64,000 nucleotides of DNA. It comes from Hymenobacter crusticola. Its GTDB lineage: Bacteria; Bacteroidota; Bacteroidia; Cytophagales; Hymenobacteraceae. A program made the position numbers and the translations under genes. Position 1 is the stretch's first letter, and each line of letters begins with the position of its first letter. Positions 7,718 to 16,340 of this stretch are shown here, piece after piece. Below the pieces are notes generated by a model. It was not told the origin of the DNA, did not search any database, and saw only the letters and a list, made by a program, of their open reading frames with translations. The stretch spans positions 248,001 through 312,000 of the forward strand of contig NZ_MTSE01000002.1 of NCBI RefSeq assembly GCF_002154225.1. Direction: 5' to 3'.

Positions 7718-9208
7718 ATGCTTTTGCCCATTACTCAACGCTTCTTCACGCCCTCTGATCCTCGTTGGAGATGGCTTGCACGTATCATCTTAGTTATGGG
7801 CTTGTTTGTCCGGATCGTGGTATGGTGGCAACAACGGTCCATCAATTTAGACGAGGCCAATTTGATTCGAAATTTTATTGAGCGTAGCTATAGTGGATTG
7901 TTCCATAACTTAAGCTACGAGCAATATGCCCCCCCCTTGTTTTCCGTTTTGGTGAAAGCTAGCATTGATACGTTGGGCAATGAGGAACGCACAGTAAGGC
8001 TAGTACCACTCCTAAGTGGTATGCTTATGCTCGTTCTATTTTATCGGCTCGCTTATCGATGGTTGACGCCTATGGCTGTAGTGCTAGCGTTAGCTTTTGT
8101 TGCATTCGATAAAATCTTCTTGGATTATGCTACTGAATGCAAGCAATACGCGACGGACGGAGCTGCGGCGTTATTATTAATCGAGCTGACGTATGCAACA
8201 GGTAGACAGTCCAGTAAATGGAGCGCTTTATTATGGGTAGTTCTAGGGGTGGTTGCTATATGGTTATCCATGCCTGCCGTGTTCGTGCTAGCAGGGATAG
8301 GTTTAGTTCTGCTCAACTATGCCATACAGCATAGGGATACTTCTGCAATTGGTGGAGTAATAACTATGGGGGGCTTATGGAGCTTAAGTTTTCTACTGTA
8401 TTTTATCCTATTGCTCCAGCAGAACGCGCAATCAGATTATCTGCAAAATTTTCATCGAGAGTATTTCTTAGCCTTCCCACCGCTGAGTATAGAAGAGTTC
8501 AAGCTACTTCTAAAACAATTAGGTGAATTAGTTGATAAGTCTGTTGGCAAAACGGCGGTTGCGAGTGTGCTAGCAATGATTGGGTTTGCGATGGGTGTCA
8601 GAGAATTAATTCGCCGACGGCAAGCAGAGGGATGGCTGTTGCTAACTCCAATTATTTTTTGCCTCATAGCTTCTGCTCTGCATTACTACTCCTTAATTCC
8701 GCGGCTTACTTTATTCTTTCTGCCTCTGTTGATTATCATCATCTTTATTGGGCTAGATAGACTCTTAAGTAATCGATGGACTAGTTACCTCTTTTTGGTT
8801 GGCATTATCATTACATTCATTAACCAGCAGCACTTGTACAATTTATGGCAACCGTTTGAAGGAGATTATGCTGAAGTCAGTCAAGGGCTAGCTTTCATCG
8901 CGCAGGAGCAACAGCCTAACGAAACAGTATTTGTGTACCACAACAGCGTTCCCGTTGTGCGTTATTATACCCAACATCGTAAGCATCCTTTTGCGTTACG
9001 AAACTTGGTATTGCAGCACTATCGAAACAGCCAGACAAATATTGTGACGGACGATGTACAAAACTTACTTCAGCATGGAATACGCCGAGTGTGGCTGATC
9101 TATGATCGACCCGACAGCACAATGGTCAACTTAGCTAGGACAATAGGTGTCATACGCAAGCGTAAAAAATACTATCGCGGCTACGCCCTATTATGTGAAA
9201 CTAACTAA
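7718..9208 (+). CDS. GT39/ArnT-like multi-pass membrane glycosyltransferase
   Basis: An inner-membrane protein with about ten or more hydrophobic segments and a short soluble C-terminus. The first loop contains the acidic pair LDEANLIRN, the position where GT-C enzymes (dolichyl-phosphate-mannose or ArnT type) carry catalytic Asp/Glu. The next conserved region, FDKIFLDYATECKQYATDG, fits the same superfamily. Such enzymes move a sugar from a polyprenyl-phosphate carrier onto a lipid or protein outside the membrane; the substrate cannot be told. I chose the ATG at 7718 at the start of the hydrophobic protein; the same frame is open back to 7634. It is transcribed divergently from the ribosomal operon and abuts the convergent RluA gene. 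Confidence 0.7.
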   Translation: MLLPITQRFFTPSDPRWRWLARIILVMGLFVRIVVWWQQRSINLDEANLIRNFIERSYSGLFHNLSYEQYAPPLFSVLVKASIDTLGNEERTVRLVPLLSGMLMLVLFYRLAYRWLTPMAVVLALAFVAFDKIFLDYATECKQYATDGAAALLLIELTYATGRQSSKWSALLWVVLGVVAIWLSMPAVFVLAGIGLVLLNYAIQHRDTSAIGGVITMGGLWSLSFLLYFILLLQQNAQSDYLQNFHREYFLAFPPLSIEEFKLLLKQLGELVDKSVGKTAVASVLAMIGFAMGVRELIRRRQAEGWLLLTPIIFCLIASALHYYSLIPRLTLFFLPLLIIIIFIGLDRLLSNRWTSYLFLVGIIITFINQQHLYNLWQPFEGDYAEVSQGLAFIAQEQQPNETVFVYHNSVPVVRYYTQHRKHPFALRNLVLQHYRNSQTNIVTDDVQNLLQHGIRRVWLIYDRPDSTMVNLARTIGVIRKRKKYYRGYALLCETN

Positions 9209-9211
9209 CAT

Positions 9212-9925
9212 TTATCGGTTCTGTTGGAGAACATCTACTAGTACCCGAAAGTCCTTTGGGTATGGAGCCTCAACTGTAATTTCCTCGTCATTTAGCCGCG
9301 TAAAAATCAACCTAGCTGCATGTAGCGCAAATCGTTTTATGAACGGCTGCTCCACGTCACCCTCTTTCACGTTGAAACGCTTTTTCAACGATGATAAATA
9401 GAACTCCTCTCCTCCGTACAACGTGTCGTTGACGATAGGAGCTTGCAGGTACATTAAATGCAAACGAATTTGGTGCATACGACCTGTGATAGGTACACAT
9501 TGCACTAAAGTATGACGAGCAAAAGTTTCGAGCGTAGTAAAATACGTTTCGGCGGGCTTGCCTTTATAGGCTAAGCGAGCTTTGCCTTTCGTCGTTGTTT
9601 CGATGCTACGGTCAACTAGCTTATTATCGAATTGATGTACGCCCCAAGCTACAGCATGATAAAGCTTCTGCACTTGCCGATTCTCAAACTGCATCGAAAG
9701 ATGCCGGTAAGCCTCCGGGTTTTTAGCTAATGCTAATGCTCCAGAAGTTTCCTTATCAAGACGGTGGCAGGCTTGCATGTCAGGATGGTACTGACGAGCT
9801 AACCTAAGGATGTTAGGCGCATTGCCAACGCGCTCATCAAGCGTCGCTAAGAAAGGTGGCTTATTGATGACAACAAAGTCGTCATCTTCAAACAGAATTA
9901 GGTCTTTAAAATCAGGCTGCTTCAT
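9212..9925 (-). CDS. RluA-family rRNA/tRNA pseudouridine synthase
   Basis: The enzyme isomerises uridine to pseudouridine in RNA. The catalytic block HRLDKETSGALALAKN (catalytic Asp in RLDK) lies near residue 57, FVVINKPPFLA near 17, and the conserved late motif TGRMHQIRLHL near 141. At 237 residues it lacks an S4 domain, as in the short RluA branch. The target uridine cannot be told. A TACCTTTG box lies only nine bases before the start codon, which suggests a leaderless or nearly leaderless message. Confidence 0.92.
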   Translation of the reverse strand: MKQPDFKDLILFEDDDFVVINKPPFLATLDERVGNAPNILRLARQYHPDMQACHRLDKETSGALALAKNPEAYRHLSMQFENRQVQKLYHAVAWGVHQFDNKLVDRSIETTTKGKARLAYKGKPAETYFTTLETFARHTLVQCVPITGRMHQIRLHLMYLQAPIVNDTLYGGEEFYLSSLKKRFNVKEGDVEQPFIKRFALHAARLIFTRLNDEEITVEAPYPKDFRVLVDVLQQNR

Positions 9926-9934
9926 AGTAGGCTA

Positions 9935-9942
9935 CAAAGGTA
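9935..9942 (-). promoter_or_regulatory. Candidate -7 box for the pseudouridine synthase
   Basis: TACCTTTG on the minus strand, a perfect TAnnTTTG, sits 9 bases upstream of the ATG at 9925. No good TTG was seen about 20 bases further up. If it is used, the transcript starts almost at the start codon. Confidence 0.4.
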
Positions 9943-9964
9943 CGCCAGAGAAGCTTAGCCTAAA

Positions 9965-11047
9965 CTAACTAGATTGGTGTTGGTCTGACTCTACGTTGAT
10001 GGTTGAACTTCTGAGCTTAGTGAGCTTAAATTCCAATGTGGTACCCTGGCCGACTTCGCTACGAACCCGAATGGTAGACTTATGCGCTTCCACAATATGC
10101 TTGCTGATAGCCAAACCTAGGCCCGAGCCACCCGAATCGCGCGAACGGCTCTTATCGATGCGGTAAAATCGTTCGAAAATGCGGCTCTGGTGCTGCTTGG
10201 CAATACCTTCTCCATCATCATGGACACGGATATTAACTGCCTTATTGCCTGCTATGAGCGAAACTACCACGTGTCCTGCCTCGCGACCATACTTAATAGC
10301 ATTATCGATCAGGTTGACAAGCACTTGACGAATGCGGTTGCGGTCGGCTAGTACGTACACGCTGGTAGAGGCTGGGTTCGGCAGCGATAGTTCAAGGGTT
10401 ACCTGTCGCTGTGCTGCTTTAAACTCAAGCTGTTCAAATATTTCCTGCACGAGGATAGTTAGGTCAAACGGTTGTTTGCGCAAGCGTACTACACCCTTTT
10501 CTAGTTGGGCTATTGTGACTAAATCTTGTACCAGCGCATCAAGCGTATCGAGGCTAGTGGCTGCTTTTTTTAAAAACTTTTGGCGCAAAAACTCGTCGTC
10601 GACATCGCCATCCAGCACCGTGTGTAGGAAACCTTGGGCGGCGAAGATGGGCGTTTTAAGCTCGTGCGAGACGTCCGCCAAAAATTCGCGGCGCAACACC
10701 TGTAATCGCTTAAGTTCATCAATTTCGCGTTGCCGCCGCTCGGCCATCTGCAGAATCTCGTCGCGTATACGCTTCAGCGGCTCTGGGCGGAACAAGAACC
10801 GATTGGAAAGCTTGCGGAACTCTTTGCGTTTGATGTTCTCCAACCCTGCGTAGATGTTGTTGATTTCTCGAAAAATCAGCGCTTCAAAAGAGAGGTAAAC
10901 CAGCAAGAAACACGCAGCAATGGTGACGCCACCCGTCAAAAAAGCTTGCCGGAATGGCAATGTCGGACCTACCCAGGCAAAAGTAGTAAGCACGCCGGCC
11001 ACGAGCAGAGAAAGAAGGATTGCAATGGCACGGGATGAAAGATTCAC
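9965..11047 (-). CDS. PhoR-like sensor histidine kinase
   Basis: Two N-terminal membrane helices (AIAILLSLLVAGVLTTFAWV and TIAACFLLVYLSFEALI) with almost no periplasmic loop are followed by a coiled helical linker, the HisKA dimerisation domain with the phospho-acceptor His in ADVSHELKTP (near residue 127) and a full HATPase domain: N box NLIDNAIKYG, G1 DDGEGI, G2 GSGLGLAIS. The lack of a sensing domain outside the membrane suggests it senses a membrane partner, as PhoR does. It follows the response regulator gene (11211-11909) by 163 bases on the same strand. Confidence 0.93.
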   Translation of the reverse strand: MNLSSRAIAILLSLLVAGVLTTFAWVGPTLPFRQAFLTGGVTIAACFLLVYLSFEALIFREINNIYAGLENIKRKEFRKLSNRFLFRPEPLKRIRDEILQMAERRQREIDELKRLQVLRREFLADVSHELKTPIFAAQGFLHTVLDGDVDDEFLRQKFLKKAATSLDTLDALVQDLVTIAQLEKGVVRLRKQPFDLTILVQEIFEQLEFKAAQRQVTLELSLPNPASTSVYVLADRNRIRQVLVNLIDNAIKYGREAGHVVVSLIAGNKAVNIRVHDDGEGIAKQHQSRIFERFYRIDKSRSRDSGGSGLGLAISKHIVEAHKSTIRVRSEVGQGTTLEFKLTKLRSSTINVESDQHQSS

Positions 11048-11062
11048 AGAGCGGGGTGATGA

Positions 11063-11199
11063 ATTAGTTGATGTGTTGGTAGAATGACTGGTGGCGTAGT
11101 TGAGAGTTGCTAGCGTCAGAACGCAAAGCTAGCATGCTGCTGCCTCCGACGATAACACCGAGCAACTACCACAAGTAGCCTAACAGCACATCAACTAAT
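11063..11199 (-). repeat. Structured spacer between response regulator and kinase
   Basis: The ends of this spacer are perfect 13-base inverted repeats (ATTAGTTGATGTG at 11063-11075, complement at 11187-11199). Imperfect complementarity continues inside (GTAGTTG near 11096 with CAACTAC near 11163; two GCTAGC copies near 11110 and 11130). It may fold into one long hairpin in the dicistronic message and alter the regulator-to-kinase ratio. Confidence 0.5.
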
Positions 11200-11210
11200 C
11201 AGCACTTACC

Positions 11211-11909
11211 CTAGTCGGTGTTGAATTTATAACCGACGCCTTTTATCGTCTGGATATGGTGGTCGCCGACTTTCTCCCGCACCTTGCGCACGTGCACGTC
11301 CACGGTGCGTGCTAGCACAAATACGTCGTTGCCCCAGATGTTTTGTAACAATTCTTCGCGGCCAAACACTTTGTGCGGTGACGTAGCGAGAAAGGCGAGC
11401 AGTTCAAACTCCTTTTTAGGTAGAGTGATTTTGCGTCCGTTCTGAAACACTGCAAAGCCAGTTCGGTCAATCTTGAGGCCGTTAATTTCAATAGTGTCAG
11501 AAATAAACTGCGGGTCTTTATCGCGGCGTACGTGGGCCGCAAGACGGCTAAGCAAGGCCCGTGGCTTGATGGGCTTGGCAATGAAGTCATCTGCGCCGGC
11601 TTCGAAAGCGGCTACTTCCGAAAACTCTTCTGCACGCGCCGTTAAGAAAATGATGTACGTCTCCTTGAACCTAGGTTGCTCCCGCAGTTGCTGACAAGTA
11701 GCAATGCCGTCTAGGTGAGGCATCATTACATCGAGCAGAATGATATCGGGGCTAAACTGCGGAGCTACTTCTAGCGCTTTACGCCCATCGGGGGCACTAG
11801 CTACCTCGTAGCCTTCTTTGCGCAGGTTGTATTCCAAGAGCTCTACAATATCTGGATCGTCATCTACTACCAGGATTTTGTAGGTGTTAGCGTTGGCGGC
11901 TGGTTGCAC
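11211..11909 (-). CDS. OmpR/PhoB-family response regulator
   Basis: The receiver domain has the acidic pair (ILVVDDDPDIVELLEYNLR), the phospho-acceptor Asp in IILLDVMMPHLDG and the conserved Lys in DDFIAKPIKP. The C-terminal winged helix is of the OmpR/PhoB type (LPKKEFELLAFLATSPHKVF, then the recognition helix around RTVDVHVRKVREKVG). It pairs with the PhoR-like kinase downstream. The frame is open to an ATG at 12005, but that would place the start next to the terminator of the previous gene and add residues foreign to the family. A TAGTTTTG box at 11949-11956 puts transcription start near 11942, so I prefer the GTG at 11909. Confidence 0.92.
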   Translation of the reverse strand: MQPAANANTYKILVVDDDPDIVELLEYNLRKEGYEVASAPDGRKALEVAPQFSPDIILLDVMMPHLDGIATCQQLREQPRFKETYIIFLTARAEEFSEVAAFEAGADDFIAKPIKPRALLSRLAAHVRRDKDPQFISDTIEINGLKIDRTGFAVFQNGRKITLPKKEFELLAFLATSPHKVFGREELLQNIWGNDVFVLARTVDVHVRKVREKVGDHHIQTIKGVGYKFNTD

Positions 11910-11948
11910 GGTACGGGGTTTTTGGTTGTAAAAGAAAATGCACGAGGA

Positions 11949-11956
11949 CAAAACTA
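11949..11956 (-). promoter_or_regulatory. Candidate -7 box of the two-component operon
   Basis: TAGTTTTG on the minus strand matches TAnnTTTG. No TTG lies at the expected distance. It falls inside the longest open frame of the regulator and argues that translation starts downstream of it. Confidence 0.4.
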
Positions 11957-12018
11957 CCGCTTGCCAAGCGGCGGGGCATGTTACCATATTGTGAAGCCTC
12001 TGCAAGGCGGATACAAAA

Positions 12019-12042
12019 AAAGCGACTCGTTAGAGTCGCTTT
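12019..12042 (-). terminator. Terminator of the DUF3108 gene
   Basis: Stem AAAGCGACTC / GAGTCGCTTT with a 4-base loop; on the minus strand it is followed by TTTT, 10 bases after the DUF3108 stop codon. Confidence 0.85.
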
Positions 12043-12052
12043 CACAAAAAGG

Positions 12053-12880
12053 TTAGTTCTGAGCTACCAAATTCAATCGGTTTTTCAAGCCTTGATATTT
12101 GTACATATCAATCTTGATTGATCCTACAAACATCTCAGCTTGAATGAGTACCGGAATCTTATTGCGGTCATCGGACAAGTAAACGGAAATAGCGTTTTCG
12201 CCGCGGAAGAGCTTATTGGCAGGCATCTTAGGTACCAAGCGAATGGTGCGGATGACGCCAGCTTTTGTTTCTACTGTTTCCCTGCCTTTGTAGATCACAT
12301 CCATGGCAAAAACATCTTTGTCGAAGAAGCCCTGTATCCGAATGACCTCACCTACTCGTCGCTGATCGTAATTGAGTGTGCGTAAGTAATATACACCGCT
12401 CACAATATCGTGCACATTGTTTGGCACTTTGAAGGTCTCGTGCTTGGTAGGATCTTGCTCCTTCTTCTTCGTTTCCACTGCCACCATGTCGCGGGTGTGG
12501 TCAAAGTCTACTGTTTCCTTTTTCCGGTAATGATTTTCCTCAATGTTGCGAAAGAACTTCTGCGGTAAGATGCTCGCCGTGTCGATGTAAGATCGCCATG
12601 TGTCCCGAACTCGCATAAATAAGTCAAAAGAGCCGTTGGTGCGGCCCGTGACCGTAGCCCGATAGCAAGGGCGTTCATTCACCCGATGCAGCTCGTTCGA
12701 TACCTCAATGGTAGCCTCCGCTGCGTTGATGAGGCCATAGTGCACCTTATAGCTGAGCACTTCACCCCGCGTAAAGCTCGTGTTTGATAAAGTGCGGTTG
12801 CTTTCCGAAGGCTGAAAAGCCGTCAGAGTTGCGCAAAATAGGATGAGGGCAGGGGAGATGAATAGCCAGCGACGCTTCAT
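12053..12880 (-). CDS. DUF3108 family exported protein
   Basis: A signal peptide (MKRRWLFISPALILFCATLTAF) precedes a periplasmic beta-rich domain typical of DUF3108: FTRGEVLSYKVHYGLINAAE at the start, then RATVTGRTNGSFDLFMRVRD, FFRNIEENHYRKKE and DIVSGVYYLRTL. The family folds as a lipocalin-like barrel related to LolA/LolB proteins; its role is not established. I chose the ATG at 12880, where the signal peptide begins, over 12898. It has its own terminator. Confidence 0.85.
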   Translation of the reverse strand: MKRRWLFISPALILFCATLTAFQPSESNRTLSNTSFTRGEVLSYKVHYGLINAAEATIEVSNELHRVNERPCYRATVTGRTNGSFDLFMRVRDTWRSYIDTASILPQKFFRNIEENHYRKKETVDFDHTRDMVAVETKKKEQDPTKHETFKVPNNVHDIVSGVYYLRTLNYDQRRVGEVIRIQGFFDKDVFAMDVIYKGRETVETKAGVIRTIRLVPKMPANKLFRGENAISVYLSDDRNKIPVLIQAEMFVGSIKIDMYKYQGLKNRLNLVAQN

Positions 12881-13056
12881 GAGGAGGCTAAGATACAATG
12901 TAGCCGGACTAGCTCAAAAGCGGTGCCAGCAAAGATGGTTAAGATCGTGATAAGTAATTAAGTGCCACCGGAGTAGCAGTAACCTAGGTATACAGGAGAG
13001 CCAAACATACGTAAAAGTTACATTCGAGGCTTTTGTAACTATCTAAGAATAAAATA

Positions 13057-13086
13057 AAAAGCCTTCCCATTTCTGAGAAGGCTTTT
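13057..13086 (-). terminator. Terminator of recA
   Basis: Stem AAAAGCCTTC / GAAGGCTTTT with a 10-base loop, about 20 bases beyond the recA stop codon, followed on the minus strand by TATTTTATT. Confidence 0.85.
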
Positions 13087-13108
13087 ATTAGTAAGTAAAC
13101 AACGAATA

Positions 13109-14188
13109 TTATTCGTCGTCTTCGTCGATTGACTCATCAGTTGGGATGGCAGCTAAAGCAGCAGCAGGCTCGCCTTTCACCATGGCCCGAATCTTAGCTT
13201 CGATTTCGTCAGCTAGCTCGTGGTTGTCCAATAAAATCTGCTTCACACCCTCCCGACCTTGACCGAGACGGTCGCCGTTGTAGCTAAACCACGAGCCCGA
13301 CTTGGCAATAATGCCCATGTCGACACCTAGGTCCAGGATCTCGCCGACTTTGGAAATGCCTTCGCCGTAAAGAATGTCGAATTCGATAACCTTGAAGGGC
13401 GGTGCAACTTTGTTTTTCACCACCTTCACCTTAGTCCGGTTACCGGTTACGTTGTCTTTATCTTCTTTGATCTGGCCAATCCGACGAATGTCGAGGCGAA
13501 CAGAAGCATAGAATTTCAGGGCGTTACCACCCGTAGTCGTTTCCGGCGAACCAAACATCACCCCGATCTTCTCGCGAAGCTGGTTGATGAAAATGCACAA
13601 GCAGTTGGTCTTGTTGATGGTACCCGTCAGCTTACGCAGGGCCTGGCTCATCAGACGAGCGTGCAGACCCACTTTCGAGTCGCCCATGTCGCCTTCCAAC
13701 TCACCTTTGGGCACCAGCGCTGCTACCGAGTCAATAACAATGATGTCGATAGCGCCAGAAGAAATCAACTGGTCAGCGATTTCAAGGGCTTGTTCACCGT
13801 TGTCGGGTTGGGCAATCAGCAGGTTCTCGGTATCAATACCTAGCTTTTCCGCGTAGCTCTTGTCGAAGGCGTGCTCGGCGTCGATGAAAGCCGCCATACC
13901 ACCTTTCTTCTGTGCTTCCGCGATGCAATGCATGGTCAGCGTGGTTTTACCCGACGATTCTGGTCCGTATATTTCAACGACACGACCGCGCGGCAAACCG
14001 CCAATACCGAGAGCGATATCGAGGCCAAGCGAACCAGTGCTGATAGATGGGATATCAGACACCTTGTTGTCGCTCAGTTTCATGACCGTGCCTTTGCCGT
14101 AGCTCTTGTCTAGCTTATCCAAGGTAAGCTGGAGCGCCTTTAACTTCTCGGCGTTAGGATTGACGGCTTTGTCAGTGGTTGCAGCCAT
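13109..14188 (-). CDS. recA: Recombinase RecA
   Basis: RecA forms ATP-dependent filaments on single-stranded DNA for homologous recombination and the DNA damage response. Walker [10 protein letters not shown] lies near residue 75, Walker B in [15 protein letters not shown], and the loop segments [19 protein letters not shown] and [19 protein letters not shown] are diagnostic. The C-terminus is acidic ([10 protein letters not shown]), as expected. The 359 residues are slightly longer than E. coli RecA. It is a single-gene unit with its own terminator and a weak promoter match at 14221-14251. Confidence 0.98.
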   Translation of the reverse strand: MAATTDKAVNPNAEKLKALQLTLDKLDKSYGKGTVMKLSDNKVSDIPSISTGSLGLDIALGIGGLPRGRVVEIYGPESSGKTTLTMHCIAEAQKKGGMAAFIDAEHAFDKSYAEKLGIDTENLLIAQPDNGEQALEIADQLISSGAIDIIVIDSVAALVPKGELEGDMGDSKVGLHARLMSQALRKLTGTINKTNCLCIFINQLREKIGVMFGSPETTTGGNALKFYASVRLDIRRIGQIKEDKDNVTGNRTKVKVVKNKVAPPFKVIEFDILYGEGISKVGEILDLGVDMGIIAKSGSWFSYNGDRLGQGREGVKQILLDNHELADEIEAKIRAMVKGEPAAALAAIPTDESIDEDDE

Positions 14189-14220
14189 TAGAATGGAATT
14201 GAATATAAACTTAGAGTTTG

Positions 14221-14251
14221 TGAAGGTAAGCTTTTGAAGCCGGTTTTACAA
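14221..14251 (-). promoter_or_regulatory. Candidate recA promoter
   Basis: On the minus strand TTG (14249-14251), 20 bases, then TACCTTCA (14221-14228), two mismatches from TAnnTTTG. The predicted leader is about 25 bases. I saw no obvious palindromic operator for an SOS repressor. Confidence 0.35.
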
Positions 14252-14448
14252 CCGTTTTGTGGTCCGTTTGACCACTAGCGAATGCCCTCTTGGGGTCGGC
14301 TATTGGTAACATGCCTGACCTATATTTTGTCCCCGCAATGCTAAAAATATTTGCTGAATTTTCCTGCTGAAAACGTGCAATAAAGGCATTAAAACCGGGT
14401 GTGCTAGGTAACGGCTGTTGCTCAGATTATTAGCTTTTTTAAAGCAAG

Positions 14449-15069
14449 CTAGGCCGAAAGAGAGTACGCATCTAGGGCTGAGTCTTGCGCGCTGCTACGA
14501 GCAAACGTAAAGTGTCGGATTTCTGGTTCCGTTTGACGCAAAGGCCACAGTCGCGGACGTGTAGGCAGAGGACGAAAACCGACATAATTGGCTACGGCAT
14601 GGCTACGGTAATTGTTGGCGTGGCAGCGAATATCGAGGCGACCTGCATTAATGGCTGCACCAAAACCGAATTGTACAGCGGCCGATAGCGCTTCGCGGGC
14701 ATAGCCATGGCCCTGAGCTGCTGCTGATAGGTAATACCCTAGCTCAGCAGTAGGCGGCTGGCTCCAAGTTGGCTTCAAGCTGATATCACCTAGGTATTCG
14801 CCGGTGCTAGTGTGCCAAATGCCAAACACGAATAAGCGCCGCGCCTGCCAATCTTGCCGGAAAAGCTTGATAACCCGAACTCCATCTTCGAGGGTGCGTA
14901 CGGCCGCTACCCGCGCCGGGAAGGCATGCTCAAGTCGTGCCCGGTTTTCTTGGATAAGATTGAAGAATACTGCCGCGTCAGTTGGCTCGTAGGGCCGAAG
15001 CGTTAGTCTATTGGTTGGGATGGAAACCCACGCGGGTGGCTCAACACAGAGTGAATCAGCAACGTGCAT
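14449..15069 (-). CDS. GNAT acetyltransferase, RimJ/RimL type
   Basis: Residues 15-175 form a GNAT domain: TNRLTLRPYEPTDAAVFF opens the fold, GEYLGDISLKP and ELGYYLSAAAQGHGYAREAL contain strand 4 and the acetyl-CoA loop (Q-G-H-G-Y-A), and LDIRCHANNYRSHAVANYVG is the typical RimJ/RimL end. These enzymes acetylate protein N-termini or small amines; this substrate is unknown. I chose the ATG at 15069; the frame runs open to 15144. Confidence 0.85.
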   Translation of the reverse strand: MHVADSLCVEPPAWVSIPTNRLTLRPYEPTDAAVFFNLIQENRARLEHAFPARVAAVRTLEDGVRVIKLFRQDWQARRLFVFGIWHTSTGEYLGDISLKPTWSQPPTAELGYYLSAAAQGHGYAREALSAAVQFGFGAAINAGRLDIRCHANNYRSHAVANYVGFRPLPTRPRLWPLRQTEPEIRHFTFARSSAQDSALDAYSLSA

Positions 15070-15261
15070 AAATGGAAGAGGTAGGATGCGAATTACACGT
15101 ACGCACAAACAAGACCAAATGGTTGAGAGCTTCGCAACTGCCATATTCTACACTAACCCATCTAGTTGGATATCGTTAAGCGCTGTATAGTGCTAGGCTG
15201 CGCGATCTAAACTCCCGCTAGGTACATAGCTTTTCATCAAGAAATCAACGCTTTCAAGGAG

Positions 15262-16155
15262 ATGACACCCATATCAGGACGACTCACGGGCAAAGTTGCC
15301 ATCGTGACAGGCGGCGGAGCCGGCATAGGCGAAGCTATTAGTAAAAAATTCGCCAAAGAAGGCGCCTTTGTGGTAGTAGCAGGCTTTGCCGAAGATCCGG
15401 TAGGGCAGGTAGTTGAAGAAATAGTAGCAGCTGGCGGACGAGCAGTAGCCTTCACGGGTGATATCTCCCATGAACAAACAGCCCAAGCCTGCGTGCAGGC
15501 CGCTGTCGATCAGTTTGGTAAGCTTGATGTGTTAGTCAATAATGCTGGGGTTTTTCCAGCTACTTCCACGTTGGACAAGTATCCGACGGAAGCCTTTGAG
15601 TACATGATCAAGAACAACATCTACTCGAATTTCATGATGACCCGGGCTGCGTTGCCATATCTGCAAAAAACGAGAGGTAACATCGTGTCAGCAGGCTCGG
15701 AAGCAGGGCACATGGGTGAGCCGCAGAATACCCCTTACGGAGGCACCAAGGGCTTCGTACACGCTTTTCAGCGCGGCGTAGCTGTTGAGCAGGCAAAGTT
15801 CGGCGTGCGGTCTAATATTGTAGGTCCTGGGCCAATCGACACGGCCTGGACCCACAAAGAAACAGGCCCGATGGACTCGAAAATGGAGAAGCTCACGGTG
15901 CAAGGTGTTCCCCTAGGTCGGCGGGGTACGGCTGAGGAGGTGGCCAACGTATATGCCTTTCTAGCCTCTGATGAAGCTAGCTACGTAACGGGTGCTACTT
16001 ACTTTGTCGACGGAGGCGTGACCATCTCGAAAGGCCCGCACGGCGACGAGGTTCCAAGCGACCTAGCCAAAGAGCCAGAAGGTGTGCTGGCCCTAGAACA
16101 CGAGAAAGACGGACATACTGAGATTCGCCAGCAGGATGCCGGGCACATGGCCTAG
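15262..16155 (+). CDS. Short-chain dehydrogenase/reductase
   Basis: A classical SDR: the NAD(P) motif TGGGAGIG near residue 17, NNAG near 93, catalytic Ser in SAGSEAG and the Y-x-x-x-K motif YGGTK near 153-157, and the C-terminal ASYVTGATYFVDGGV. It has an unusual charged tail of about 40 residues (KEPEGVLALEHEKDGHTEIR and on) that normal 250-residue members lack. The sequence AAGGAG abuts the ATG directly, so it is probably not a functional ribosome site at that spacing. Substrate unknown. Confidence 0.9.
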   Translation: MTPISGRLTGKVAIVTGGGAGIGEAISKKFAKEGAFVVVAGFAEDPVGQVVEEIVAAGGRAVAFTGDISHEQTAQACVQAAVDQFGKLDVLVNNAGVFPATSTLDKYPTEAFEYMIKNNIYSNFMMTRAALPYLQKTRGNIVSAGSEAGHMGEPQNTPYGGTKGFVHAFQRGVAVEQAKFGVRSNIVGPGPIDTAWTHKETGPMDSKMEKLTVQGVPLGRRGTAEEVANVYAFLASDEASYVTGATYFVDGGVTISKGPHGDEVPSDLAKEPEGVLALEHEKDGHTEIRQQDAGHMA

Positions 16156-16338
16156 ACCACGGATTCGACGAATTTTTCGGATTCCGCGGATTTTGAGTCG
16201 ATTTTCTTCAACTTTAGAAACAACAACGCCTCCCTAGCATTAAGGAGGCGTTGTTGTTTTCTTGCAATGCTGCAGATCGTACGCAAACGAAGCTACAAAA
16301 TCTGCGGAATCCGAAAAATCCGTCGAATCCGTGGTCTA
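16153..16338. repeat. Nested palindrome between convergent genes
   Basis: Outer arms of 43 bases (16153-16195 and 16296-16338; left arm begins TAGACCACGGATTCGACGAA) differ at two positions only. They enclose a perfect 16-base hairpin at 16218-16259. The left arm overlaps the SDR stop codon and the right arm ends 2 bases before the stop codon of the convergent gene. The GGATTC-GACG style of the arms looks like a dispersed repeat rather than a plain terminator. Confidence 0.85.
16218..16259. terminator. Bidirectional terminator inside the nested palindrome
   Basis: Perfect 16-base stem (AAACAACAACGCCTCC and complement) with a 10-base loop and a T-run on the plus strand. Confidence 0.8.
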
Positions 16339-16340
16339 GG

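Noticed and set aside
10332-10853. Plus-strand frame of 173 residues in the histidine kinase gene
   Set aside because: Antisense to HisKA and linker codons; Ser/Arg-rich with no domain.
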